A DNA stretch of 20,364 nucleotides, from NCBI GenBank assembly GCA_910588875.1, contig CAJURT010000051.1, positions 1-20,364 on the forward strand. The letters are read 5' to 3'. The position numbers were made by a program, and so were the translations under genes. Below, piece by piece: positions 13,619 through 20,364 of the stretch. A model generated the notes under the pieces. The model did not search any database. It was given only the letters and a program-made list of their open reading frames with translations, and was not told where the DNA came from. Positions within the stretch are counted from its first letter, which is position 1. Each line of letters opens with the position of its first letter. This stretch comes from an uncultured Lachnospiraceae bacterium. Its GTDB lineage: Bacteria; Bacillota; Clostridia; Lachnospirales; Lachnospiraceae.

Positions 13619-15040
13619 ATGGGGCAGGCATATTATCTGGCGGTGGACATCGGCGCATCCAGCGGACGCCATATCCTGGGGCACATCAGGGATGGGAAAA
13701 TGGTGCTGGAGGAAATTTACCGGTTTGAAAACAGCATGGACCGGCGGGACGGGAAGCTTCTGTGGGATACCCGCCGGCTGTTTGCAGAGATTGTAAGCGG
13801 GATGCAGATGTGCCGGAAAAAGGGTAAGATACCAGTCAATATGTCTATTGATACGTGGGCAGTGGATTATGTGCTGCTGGACGGGGAGGGACAGGTTCTG
13901 GGGGACACCTATGGATACCGGGATGGACGGACGGCAGGCTTAGACAAAGAGGTGTACGCCTTGGTTCCCGAGGAGGAACTTTATGCCAGGACAGGAATAC
14001 AAAAACAGAGTTTTAATACCATTTATCAGTTGATGGCAGTGAAGAAACAGGCGCCAGGGCTTTTGGACAAAGCGGAGGCATTTTTAATGCTGCCGGATTA
14101 TTTTCAGTTTCTGCTGACCGGGGAGAAAATGTCGGAGTATACCAATGGCACGTCTACCCAGCTGGTAAGCCCAAAGACGAAGCAGTGGGATAGGGAACTG
14201 ATCCGCCTGCTGGGTTATCCGGAGGAGATGTTTCTTCCGTTACAGACGCCGGGGACAAAGGTGGGAAGTCTGAAGGAGGAGATCCGGCAGCAGGCAGGGT
14301 TTGACTGTGAAGTGGTGATGTGCGCCAGCCATGATACGGCCTCGGCGGTGATGGCAGTGCCGGTGATTGGCGGAGAGAGTGCATACATCAGTTCCGGTAC
14401 CTGGTCACTGATGGGGGTAGAACTGCCCCAGGCGATTTGCAGCAGGGAGAGCCAAAAAGGAAATTTCACCAATGAGGGCGGTTATGGATACCGATTCCGT
14501 TATCTGAAAAATATTATGGGGCTGTGGATGGTCCAGTCGGTACGGCATGAGCAAAAGGATGCGTATTCTTTTGCCGAACTTTGCAGGTTAGCGGAGGAAT
14601 GCGGCGGCTTTGCTTCGGTTGTGGATGTGAATGATGGCTGCTTCCTAGCGCCGGAGAGCATGGCCGGGGCGGTGCAGGAGTATTGCCGGAGGACAGGGCA
14701 GCCGGTGCCGTTTGGTTTGGGGGAAATCTGCAGGGTAATCTACCAAAGCCTGGCGGAGTGCTACGGCAGGACAATAAAGGAACTGGAGCAAAATACGGGA
14801 AAGTTTTTTGACCGGATTCAAATTATAGGAGGAGGGGCGAATGCGGGATATTTAAACCAGCTGACAGCAGATATTACCGGGAAAGATGTATATGCCGGGC
14901 CCGTGGAGGCTACGGCGGTGGGGAATCTAATGGCACAGATGATAGGGGCGGGAGAACTGAAGGACCTTTCCGAAGCCCGTCAGTGTGTGTTTGATTCCTT
15001 CGGGATTGAGGTGTACCGCCCGCGATGCTGCGGGAAATAG
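13619..15040 (+). CDS. rhaB: L-rhamnulokinase
   Basis: The 473-residue protein is a FGGY-family sugar kinase. The N-terminal phosphate-binding motif DIGASSGR is at 10-17, then SIDTWAVDYVLLD, LMLPDYFQFLLTG and TNGTSTQLVSP. CASHDTASAV contains the presumed catalytic base D239, followed by ISSGTWSLMG and the C-terminal ATP-site motif IIGGGANAGYLNQLTADITG. It phosphorylates L-rhamnulose to L-rhamnulose-1-phosphate with ATP. AGGAGG lies before the ATG. The gene is followed after 14 bases by rhaA. Confidence 0.95.
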   Translation: MGQAYYLAVDIGASSGRHILGHIRDGKMVLEEIYRFENSMDRRDGKLLWDTRRLFAEIVSGMQMCRKKGKIPVNMSIDTWAVDYVLLDGEGQVLGDTYGYRDGRTAGLDKEVYALVPEEELYARTGIQKQSFNTIYQLMAVKKQAPGLLDKAEAFLMLPDYFQFLLTGEKMSEYTNGTSTQLVSPKTKQWDRELIRLLGYPEEMFLPLQTPGTKVGSLKEEIRQQAGFDCEVVMCASHDTASAVMAVPVIGGESAYISSGTWSLMGVELPQAICSRESQKGNFTNEGGYGYRFRYLKNIMGLWMVQSVRHEQKDAYSFAELCRLAEECGGFASVVDVNDGCFLAPESMAGAVQEYCRRTGQPVPFGLGEICRVIYQSLAECYGRTIKELEQNTGKFFDRIQIIGGGANAGYLNQLTADITGKDVYAGPVEATAVGNLMAQMIGAGELKDLSEARQCVFDSFGIEVYRPRCCGK

Positions 15041-15054
15041 GAAAGGAGAGGAAT

Positions 15055-16326
15055 ATGACAGTAAAGGAACGGTTTGAGGCGGCGAAAGAGGTGTATCGCT
15101 CTGTTGGGGTTGATGCCCGGCAGGCGATTGAGATTTTAAAGACAGTGCCGGTTTCGATGCATTGCTGGCAGGCGGATGATGTGAAGGGGTTTGACCAGGA
15201 CGGGCCGCTGACCGGGGGGATCCAGACTACAGGGGATTATCCGGGGGCAGCCAGGACGCCGGAGGAGGTTTTTGCAGATTTGGACAAGGCGATGTCTCTG
15301 TGCCCGGGGAAGAAGAAAATCAATGTCCATGCCAGTTATGCTGTTTTTGAGGAGGGGGAGTTTGCGGACAGGGATAAACTGGAGCCGCGGCATTTCCGGA
15401 AATGGGTGGACTTTGCCAGGGAGAGGGGAATAGGGCTGGATTTTAACCCTACCTTTTTTTCCCATCCCATGGTGAAGGACGGGCTGACCCTTTCCAGCCC
15501 GGATGAGGAGACCCGCAGGTTTTGGATTGAACACGGACGGGCCTGTATCCGTATTTCCCAGTATTTTGCGGAGCAGACAGGGGTTCCCTGTGTGATGAAT
15601 ATTTGGACGGGGGATGGCTATAAGGATATCCCAGGCGACCGGTTAGGGCCGCGGATGCGCTATAAGGATTCTATCGAGAGGATCCTTGAGGAACCTTTTG
15701 ACAAAAAACTGGTGAAGCCTTGTGTGGAGTCGAAGGTGTTCGGAATCGGGGTGGAGTCTTACACCTGCGGCAGCGCAGAGTTTGCTTTATCTTTTGCGGC
15801 TACCCATGAAGGGGTTCTGCCACTGATGGACAATGGGCATTACCATCCCACGGAGGTGGTCTCGGATAAGATCCCGGCGCTTCTGTGTTTCTATCCGGAA
15901 CTGGCCCTCCATGTTACCCGGGGAGTCCGTTGGGACAGCGACCATGTGGTGCTGTTTGATGATGAGACGAGGGAGATTGCCAAGGAGATTGTGCGAAATG
16001 ATGCGCTGGGCCGGGTATATATTGCGTTGGATTATTTTGATGCCAGCATTAACCGTATCGCTGCGCTGGTTACCGGCTTCCGGAATATGCAGAAAGCGCT
16101 GCTGTTCGCCTTGCTGCAGCCGAATGCGGAATTGAAACGTCTGCAGGACAAAGGAAAGCTGACACAGCTGATGAATATACAGGAGGAAATGAAAACCTAT
16201 CCTTTTGGGGATGTGTGGGATTACTATTGCGAGGTATGCCAGGTGCCGGGGAAGGCAGAGTGGTTTGCTGAGGTAGAAAAGTATGAGGAGCAGGTGCTTA
16301 GTAAGCGGGGAGGAAACAGAAGATGA
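15055..16326 (+). CDS. rhaA: L-rhamnose isomerase
   Basis: The 423-residue protein is close to the usual 419. Typical segments include GGIQTTGDYPG, LDFNPTFFSHPMVKDG, SKVFGIGVESYTCGS, DNGHYHPTEVVSDKI and VRWDSDHVVL. Metal ligands H262, D294 and D296 fall at the same numbers as in E. coli RhaA. It converts L-rhamnose to L-rhamnulose using Mn2+ or Co2+. I use the ATG at 15055 with AAGGAGAG before it; a reading from 15025 overlaps rhaB and adds ten unrelated residues. Its last bases overlap the rhaD start in an ATGA arrangement. Confidence 0.96.
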   Translation: MTVKERFEAAKEVYRSVGVDARQAIEILKTVPVSMHCWQADDVKGFDQDGPLTGGIQTTGDYPGAARTPEEVFADLDKAMSLCPGKKKINVHASYAVFEEGEFADRDKLEPRHFRKWVDFARERGIGLDFNPTFFSHPMVKDGLTLSSPDEETRRFWIEHGRACIRISQYFAEQTGVPCVMNIWTGDGYKDIPGDRLGPRMRYKDSIERILEEPFDKKLVKPCVESKVFGIGVESYTCGSAEFALSFAATHEGVLPLMDNGHYHPTEVVSDKIPALLCFYPELALHVTRGVRWDSDHVVLFDDETREIAKEIVRNDALGRVYIALDYFDASINRIAALVTGFRNMQKALLFALLQPNAELKRLQDKGKLTQLMNIQEEMKTYPFGDVWDYYCEVCQVPGKAEWFAEVEKYEEQVLSKRGGNRR

Positions 16327-17150
16327 AGGTATTGGACGCAAAATTTGTGCAGGGCTTTATCCGTATGTGTGACGACGGCTGGCAGCAGGGCTGGCATGAG
16401 AGAAACGGCGGAAACCTTTCCTACCGGCTGAAAGAGGAGGAGGTCAGGCAGGTGCGGACAGCCCTGTCTTTTGACGGGGCCTGGCACCCGATTGGCACTT
16501 CGGTGCCGGGACTTTCGGGAGAGTTTTTTATGGTGACAGGGAGCGGGAAATATTTCCGCAACGTAATTCTTGATCCGGAGGACAGCCTGTGCCTGATTGA
16601 ACTGGATGGAAAAGGGGAAAATTACCGGATTTTATGGGGGCTCTGCCATGGCGGGCGGCCTACCAGTGAATTGCCCAGCCATCTGATGAACCATGAGGTG
16701 AAGAAACGGGCATCAAAGGGGGCGCATCGGGTTATTTACCATGCCCATACCACAAATATAATCGCCTTGACTTTTGTGCTGCCATTAAAGAGCGAGGTAT
16801 TTACCAGGGAACTATGGGAGATGGCGACAGAGTGCCCCGTAGTGTTTCCTTCCGGGATCGGCGTAGTGGACTGGATGGTGCCAGGCGGCCGTGAGATAGC
16901 GGTGGAGACCAGCAAGCTGATGGAAGAGTACGATGTGGCAGTCTGGGCACATCACGGGATGTTCTGTTCCGGGGAGGATTTTGACCAGGCCTTTGGCCTG
17001 ATGCATACGGTGGAAAAATCAGCGGAAATCCTGGTGAAAATGCTGTCAATACGGCCGGATAAACTTCAAACCATTCTGCCGGAAGATTTCCGGAACCTGG
17101 CCAGGGAATTTAAGGTGACGCTGCCGGAGAAGTTTCTGTATGAAAAATGA
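16323..17150 (+). CDS. rhaD: L-rhamnulose-1-phosphate aldolase
   Basis: This 275-residue class II aldolase matches E. coli RhaD nearly residue for residue at the active site. E116 lies in GRPTSELPSH, H140 and H142 in YHAHTTN, and H211 in WAHHGMF (zinc ligands E117/H141/H143/H212 there). E170 lies in ATECPVVF. It splits L-rhamnulose-1-phosphate into dihydroxyacetone phosphate and L-lactaldehyde. It overlaps rhaA by 4 bases and has GGGGAGG upstream, indicating coupled translation. No lactaldehyde reductase or microcompartment gene is in this window. Confidence 0.95.
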   Translation: MKVLDAKFVQGFIRMCDDGWQQGWHERNGGNLSYRLKEEEVRQVRTALSFDGAWHPIGTSVPGLSGEFFMVTGSGKYFRNVILDPEDSLCLIELDGKGENYRILWGLCHGGRPTSELPSHLMNHEVKKRASKGAHRVIYHAHTTNIIALTFVLPLKSEVFTRELWEMATECPVVFPSGIGVVDWMVPGGREIAVETSKLMEEYDVAVWAHHGMFCSGEDFDQAFGLMHTVEKSAEILVKMLSIRPDKLQTILPEDFRNLAREFKVTLPEKFLYEK

Positions 17151-17168
17151 GACGGGAGATATGCTGAG

Positions 17169-17984
17169 ATGACAGGAAACTATATAGCAGAGATATGCTG
17201 CGGTAGTTTTTATGACGCAAAACAGGCTGCCTTGGGCGGGGCAGAGAGGATCGAGTTAAACAGCGGGCTGATGCTGGGAGGCCTGACCCCTACGGCGCCG
17301 ACCCTTGGCCTGGTGAAGGAACGGTTCCCTGATTTGGCAGTGATTGCCATGGTGCGTCCCCGGGGCGCCGGGTTCTGTTACCAGGATGAAGAATTTCTGG
17401 CAATGGAAAGGGAGTGCTGTAATCTCCTGGAACATGGGGCAGACGGCATTGCCTTCGGCTGCCTGAGGGAGGATGGATCCCTGGACAGGGAAAAGAACCA
17501 GAAGCTTGTGGAACATATCAAGAGGTTCGGGAAAGAGGCAGTGTTCCACCGGGCTTTTGACTGCTGCCGGAATCCTTATACGGCGATGGAGCAGCTGATT
17601 AGTATGGGCGTGGACCGTGTGCTGACCAGCGGGTTAAAGCCGACGGCAATCCAGGGGGCGGCGCTGATAGGGGAACTGCAGGGATGCTTTGGCGGCAGGA
17701 TTGAGATCCTGGCAGGGAGCGGGGTGAATAAGGATAATGTCCGGGAACTGCTGGAGAGGACGGGGATCCGGCAGGTTCATAGTTCCTGTAAGGCCTGGAT
17801 GGAGGATCCGACTACAGTGAGGGGGGATGTATCCTTTAGCCTTGCCGCCAACGGGAAGGGCAGCCAGTATGATGTGGTATCGGAGGAACTGGTGAGGGAG
17901 TTTGTGGAAAGGGTAGAGACCTTTGGAAGAAAGCATGGGGCGGATAGTCCCCAGACAGGGATTCTGACGGAAACGAAAGAGTAG
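17169..17984 (+). CDS. cutC: CutC family TIM-barrel protein
   Basis: The 271-residue protein has the CutC signatures in order: AEICCGSFYDAKQAALGGA, RIELNSGLMLGGLTPT, MVRPRGAGFCYQDEE, GADGIAFGCL, HRAFDCC, RVLTSGL, and GSGVNKDNV near the end. The family was named for copper homeostasis in E. coli, but that role is uncertain and the fold is a TIM barrel. Here it is the last gene of a rhamnose/rhamnogalacturonan operon, 18 bases after rhaD, with GGGAGA upstream. That context favours a sugar-related or stress-related role over copper handling. The final 20 residues are a variable tail. Confidence 0.9.
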   Translation: MTGNYIAEICCGSFYDAKQAALGGAERIELNSGLMLGGLTPTAPTLGLVKERFPDLAVIAMVRPRGAGFCYQDEEFLAMERECCNLLEHGADGIAFGCLREDGSLDREKNQKLVEHIKRFGKEAVFHRAFDCCRNPYTAMEQLISMGVDRVLTSGLKPTAIQGAALIGELQGCFGGRIEILAGSGVNKDNVRELLERTGIRQVHSSCKAWMEDPTTVRGDVSFSLAANGKGSQYDVVSEELVREFVERVETFGRKHGADSPQTGILTETKE

Positions 17985-18001
17985 AATATGCGGTAAAAAA
18001 G

Positions 18002-18047
18002 GATGCTGCGGGATTGCCGGACAGGGCTTTTTGGCAGCATCTTTTTT
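18002..18047 (+). terminator. rho-independent terminator of the rhamnose operon
   Basis: GATGCTGC at 18002-18009 pairs with GCAGCATC at 18034-18041 and is followed by TTTTTTA. An A tract precedes the stem. It lies 17 bases after the cutC stop and closes the operon. Confidence 0.82.
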
Positions 18048-18074
18048 ATTTCAGAAAACCAGGACGGAAGCAGC

Positions 18075-18149
18075 TTAATACAATCTTAATGCCAGGGAAC
18101 AGATGTTAATGCACATTTCATGCCTGAAGTGACATAATGATAATATAAA
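18075..18149 (+). promoter_or_regulatory. candidate ktrB promoter region with TTAAT repeats
   Basis: TTAATA at 18075-18080 and TTAATG at 18086-18091 and 18106-18111 form direct repeats with 11- and 20-base periods. Downstream, TAATATAAA at 18141-18149 could give a -10 (TAATAT or TATAAA), with only weak -35 candidates such as TTCATG at 18117-18122. Repeats near helical spacing ahead of a weak -35 suggest an activator site. They resemble PhoP-type repeats only loosely. Confidence 0.33.
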
Positions 18150-18174
18150 GTACAGGAGGGAAGGGGATGCAAAG

Positions 18175-19506
18175 ATGGGAGGGCTTGAAAAAAGATTATC
18201 CTCATCACAGATTATCATCCTTGGTTTTGCCTTTGTGATTCTCTGGGGGAGCCTGCTGCTTATGCTTCCCGCCTCCATACGGGAGGGGCAGGAGGTAACC
18301 TTTGCGGATGCACTGTTTACGGCAACCTCTGCCGTGTGTGTAACCGGCCTGGTGGTGCGGGATACGGCCACTTGCTGGACTGGCTTCGGGCAGGCTGTGA
18401 TTCTTTTGCTGATACAGACCGGCGGTATGGGGGTGATAACGGTTGCCGCGGCGATTGCCCTGGTTTCCGGGAAAAAGATCAGCCTCAAGCAGCGCAGTAC
18501 CATGCAGGAGGCGATCAGCGCCCATCAGATGGGCGGGATTGTCCGTCTCACCGGTTTTATCATCGGAACCACGGCTTTTTTGGAACTGCTGGGCGCTGTG
18601 TTCATGGCCCCCTCCTTTTGCCGGGAGTTTGGCCTGGGAAAAGGAATCTGGTATGCCTTGTTTCATTCCATATCTGCCTTCTGCAATGCAGGGTTTGATC
18701 TGATGGGCAGCAGTTCCCCTTATTCTTCACTGACTGCTTTTGCGGGAAACCGGGTGATTAATTATACGGTTATGGCTTTGATTGTGGCGGGAGGAATCGG
18801 TTTTCTCACCTGGGAGGATATGAAAACCAACCGGCACCGTATCCGGAAATACCGGATGCAGAGTAAGGTGATATTAAGCGCCACCGCGCTTTTGATAGTG
18901 ATTCCGGCTGTGTATTTTTTCTTTTTTGAATTATCCGGATATCCTTTTAAGGAACGTGTATTGGGCTCTCTCTTCCAGTCCGTAACGGCAAGGACAGCAG
19001 GGTTCAATACCATAGACTTAAACGGGATGAGTGAGACAGGGCTGGCTGTGATGATACTGCTGATGCTGGTGGGAGGTTCCCCCGGCTCCACAGCCGGAGG
19101 GATGAAAACCACAACCTTTGCCCTGCTTTTGTCCACGGCAGTGTCTGTGTTCCGCCGCAGGGAGCACACCCATTTCTTCGGGCGGAGGCTGGATGAGGAT
19201 ACGGTGCGGAACGGGGTGACGATCCTGGTGATGTATCTGGCGCTTTTCCTGGGCGGAGGGCTGGTGATCAGCCGGGTGGAAGGAATCGGGCTTTTGGAAT
19301 GCCTGTTTGAAACCTCCTCAGCCGTGGCGACCGTGGGGCTCACACTGGGGCTGACACCGCGGCTGGGGCTGCTGTCCCGGATGATTCTTATCTTCCTGAT
19401 GTACATCGGGAGAGTGGGCGGGCTGACACTGATTTTTGCCGCATTGTCCGGCAGACGGAGGGGGAATACGGCAAGGCTGCCCCAGGAGAAGATGACGGTA
19501 GGATAA
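18175..19506 (+). CDS. ktrB: TrkH/KtrB-family potassium uptake channel subunit
   Basis: The 443-residue membrane protein has the four-repeat MPM architecture of the superfamily of K+ transporters. The four filter regions are visible: TSAVCVTGL (51-59), HSISAFCNAGFD (164-175), QSVTARTAGFNT (268-279) and TSSAVATVGLT (380-390), each with its glycine. The gating-loop region VGGSPGSTAGGMKTTT (about 299-314) is present. The length fits KtrB rather than the longer TrkH. It imports K+, probably coupled to Na+, under control of the cytosolic RCK protein encoded next. The ATG at 18175 has AAGGGG 8 bases upstream; an earlier ATG at 18167 is out of frame. Confidence 0.92.
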   Translation: MGGLEKRLSSSQIIILGFAFVILWGSLLLMLPASIREGQEVTFADALFTATSAVCVTGLVVRDTATCWTGFGQAVILLLIQTGGMGVITVAAAIALVSGKKISLKQRSTMQEAISAHQMGGIVRLTGFIIGTTAFLELLGAVFMAPSFCREFGLGKGIWYALFHSISAFCNAGFDLMGSSSPYSSLTAFAGNRVINYTVMALIVAGGIGFLTWEDMKTNRHRIRKYRMQSKVILSATALLIVIPAVYFFFFELSGYPFKERVLGSLFQSVTARTAGFNTIDLNGMSETGLAVMILLMLVGGSPGSTAGGMKTTTFALLLSTAVSVFRRREHTHFFGRRLDEDTVRNGVTILVMYLALFLGGGLVISRVEGIGLLECLFETSSAVATVGLTLGLTPRLGLLSRMILIFLMYIGRVGGLTLIFAALSGRRRGNTARLPQEKMTVG

Positions 19507-19535
19507 TTGCAGAATACAGGTTAAAGGAGGATGGG

Positions 19536-20183
19536 ATGAAAGCGATATTACTGATCGGGCTGGGAAGGTTTGGAAGGCATATTGCCGGGAAGCTTAGCGA
19601 TTTAAATCATCAGGTCATGGCAGTGGATCACGACGAGGAGCGGGTGAATGCAGCCCTTCCTTTTGTGACCAGCGCCCAGATCGGGGACAGCACCAATGAA
19701 GAGTTCCTTTCCTCTCTGGGAATCCGCAATTTTGATGCCTGTATTGTGACCATTGGGGATAATTTCCAGAATTCACTGGAAACCGCTTCCCTTCTCAAGG
19801 AACTGGGAGCCAAAAAGGTGATTGCCAGGGCATCCCGGGGAGTCCAGGAAAAATTCCTGCTGCGAAACGGCGCGGACGAGGTGGTGTACCCGGAAAAGCA
19901 GCTGGCAGCCTGGACAGCGATCCGCTGCACTTCCGAGCATATCCTGGATTACATTGAACTGGATAAGGAATACTCTATTTTTGAACTGACTGTTCCGGAT
20001 GAGTGGAACGGAAATACCATTATTCAGCTGGATATCCGCAAAAAATATGGAATTAATATTTTGGGGGTCAGGGAACAGGGCAGGCTGAACATGAACATTT
20101 TGCCGGATACTGTCCTTAGCAGAGGACAATCCATGCTGGTTCTGGGAAAGCCGAAGGCGGTTCAGAAATGTTTCCGGATCTGA
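19536..20183 (+). CDS. ktrA: KtrA/TrkA-type RCK regulatory subunit of potassium transport
   Basis: The 215-residue cytosolic protein has an RCK_N Rossmann domain with LIGLGRFGRHIAGKL (G8, G10, G13) and acidic D31 at the end of the second strand, followed by IGDSTNEEFL and ARASRG. An RCK_C domain covers about residues 135-215. Such proteins form octameric rings that gate KtrB through adenine-nucleotide binding, and RCK_C domains can bind cyclic di-AMP. It lies 29 bases after ktrB with AAAGGAGG upstream, so the pair forms an operon. Confidence 0.93.
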   Translation: MKAILLIGLGRFGRHIAGKLSDLNHQVMAVDHDEERVNAALPFVTSAQIGDSTNEEFLSSLGIRNFDACIVTIGDNFQNSLETASLLKELGAKKVIARASRGVQEKFLLRNGADEVVYPEKQLAAWTAIRCTSEHILDYIELDKEYSIFELTVPDEWNGNTIIQLDIRKKYGINILGVREQGRLNMNILPDTVLSRGQSMLVLGKPKAVQKCFRI

Positions 20184-20254
20184 TGCAGAACTGCTTCGGT
20201 GTTTGTGACTGCAGACGGGAGGGTATTGTCAATATTTTACGAGGAGGTGCTGAA

Positions 20255-20364
20255 ATGAAAGAAATTCTGTTAATCGGTTCTACGCTGGGGATTTTTCTTC
20301 TCAGTTATCTGATGATGGGGAGAGTCCAGGGCATTATTGAGAAGTATCTGGGAAAAATGCCTTA
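20255..20364 (+). CDS. N-terminal part of a small membrane protein, running off the window
   Basis: An ATG with AGGAGGTG six bases upstream opens a frame of 36 codons that continues to the window end. The product starts MKEILLIGSTLGIFLLSYL, a clear transmembrane helix with few flanking charges, then MMGRVQGIIEKYLGKMP. I do not recognise the family. Its position 71 bases after ktrA suggests possible co-transcription with the potassium system. Confidence 0.6.
   Translation, partial: MKEILLIGSTLGIFLLSYLMMGRVQGIIEKYLGKMP

Noticed and set aside
15787..16341. 184-residue frame antisense to rhaA
   Set aside because: It is a shadow of the rhaA coding frame, which has all metal ligands and full length.
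18762..19406. 214-residue frame antisense to ktrB
   Set aside because: It is the complement of the KtrB pore segments and has no independent features.

Overview
The window reads as chromosomal DNA of a low-to-mid GC Gram-positive anaerobe, most likely a gut Clostridia of the Lachnospiraceae type. That placement is inferred from strong AGGAGG-type ribosome binding sites, a TRAP transporter beside a rhamnose/rhamnogalacturonan locus of Firmicutes type, a VanZ-like protein, and a KtrB/KtrA potassium system. Genus cannot be decided from the sequence. No rRNA, tRNA, CRISPR array, transposase or integrase was seen.

Region 1 (1-5.5 kb) is envelope and accessory DNA. A GtrA-like membrane protein and a UDP-galactopyranose-mutase-like flavoprotein form a 14-bp-overlapping minus-strand pair, with a VanZ-like gene divergent from them. 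Next come remnants of a restriction-modification pair: a methyltransferase split by an out-of-frame internal deletion that removed its catalytic SPPY motif, and a downstream endonuclease-like gene that appears to have lost its catalytic core in frame. This stretch is visibly AT-richer than the genes to the right, which suggests acquisition and decay. A Wzz/CpsC-type chain-length regulator with a degenerate C-terminal kinase-like domain follows.

Region 2 (5.7-8.9 kb) holds a GNAT acetyltransferase and, divergent from it, a TRAP transporter operon (dctP, dctQ, dctM). The dctM gene stops after about 240 of the usual roughly 425 residues. Its end runs directly into, and overlaps, the end of a convergent AraC-family regulator gene, so the transporter is probably broken by a deletion.

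Region 3 (8.9-18.05 kb) is a rhamnogalacturonan-I oligosaccharide and L-rhamnose catabolic locus. The AraC regulator is divergent from an eight-gene operon. Its genes are a GH105 unsaturated rhamnogalacturonyl hydrolase, an SGNH rhamnogalacturonan acetylesterase, a TIM-barrel isomerase/epimerase, rhaM, rhaB, rhaA, rhaD and cutC, closed by a good intrinsic terminator. None of the enzymes has a signal peptide, so imported, acetylated, lyase-cut oligosaccharides would be processed in the cytosol. The esterase removes acetyl groups and GH105 removes the unsaturated uronate. The released rhamnose goes through RhaM, RhaA, RhaB and RhaD to dihydroxyacetone phosphate and L-lactaldehyde. No kduI/kduD-type genes for the unsaturated uronate are present, which makes the TIM-barrel protein and CutC the orphan members of interest.

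Region 4 (18.1-20.36 kb) is a ktrB-ktrA potassium uptake pair followed by the first 36 codons of a small membrane protein that runs off the window.

I did not find a clearly new multi-gene defence or mobile system. The strongest unusual signals are the parallel loss of catalytic cores in both partners of the restriction-modification remnant, the dctM/araC junction, and the orphan enzymes in the rhamnose operon.
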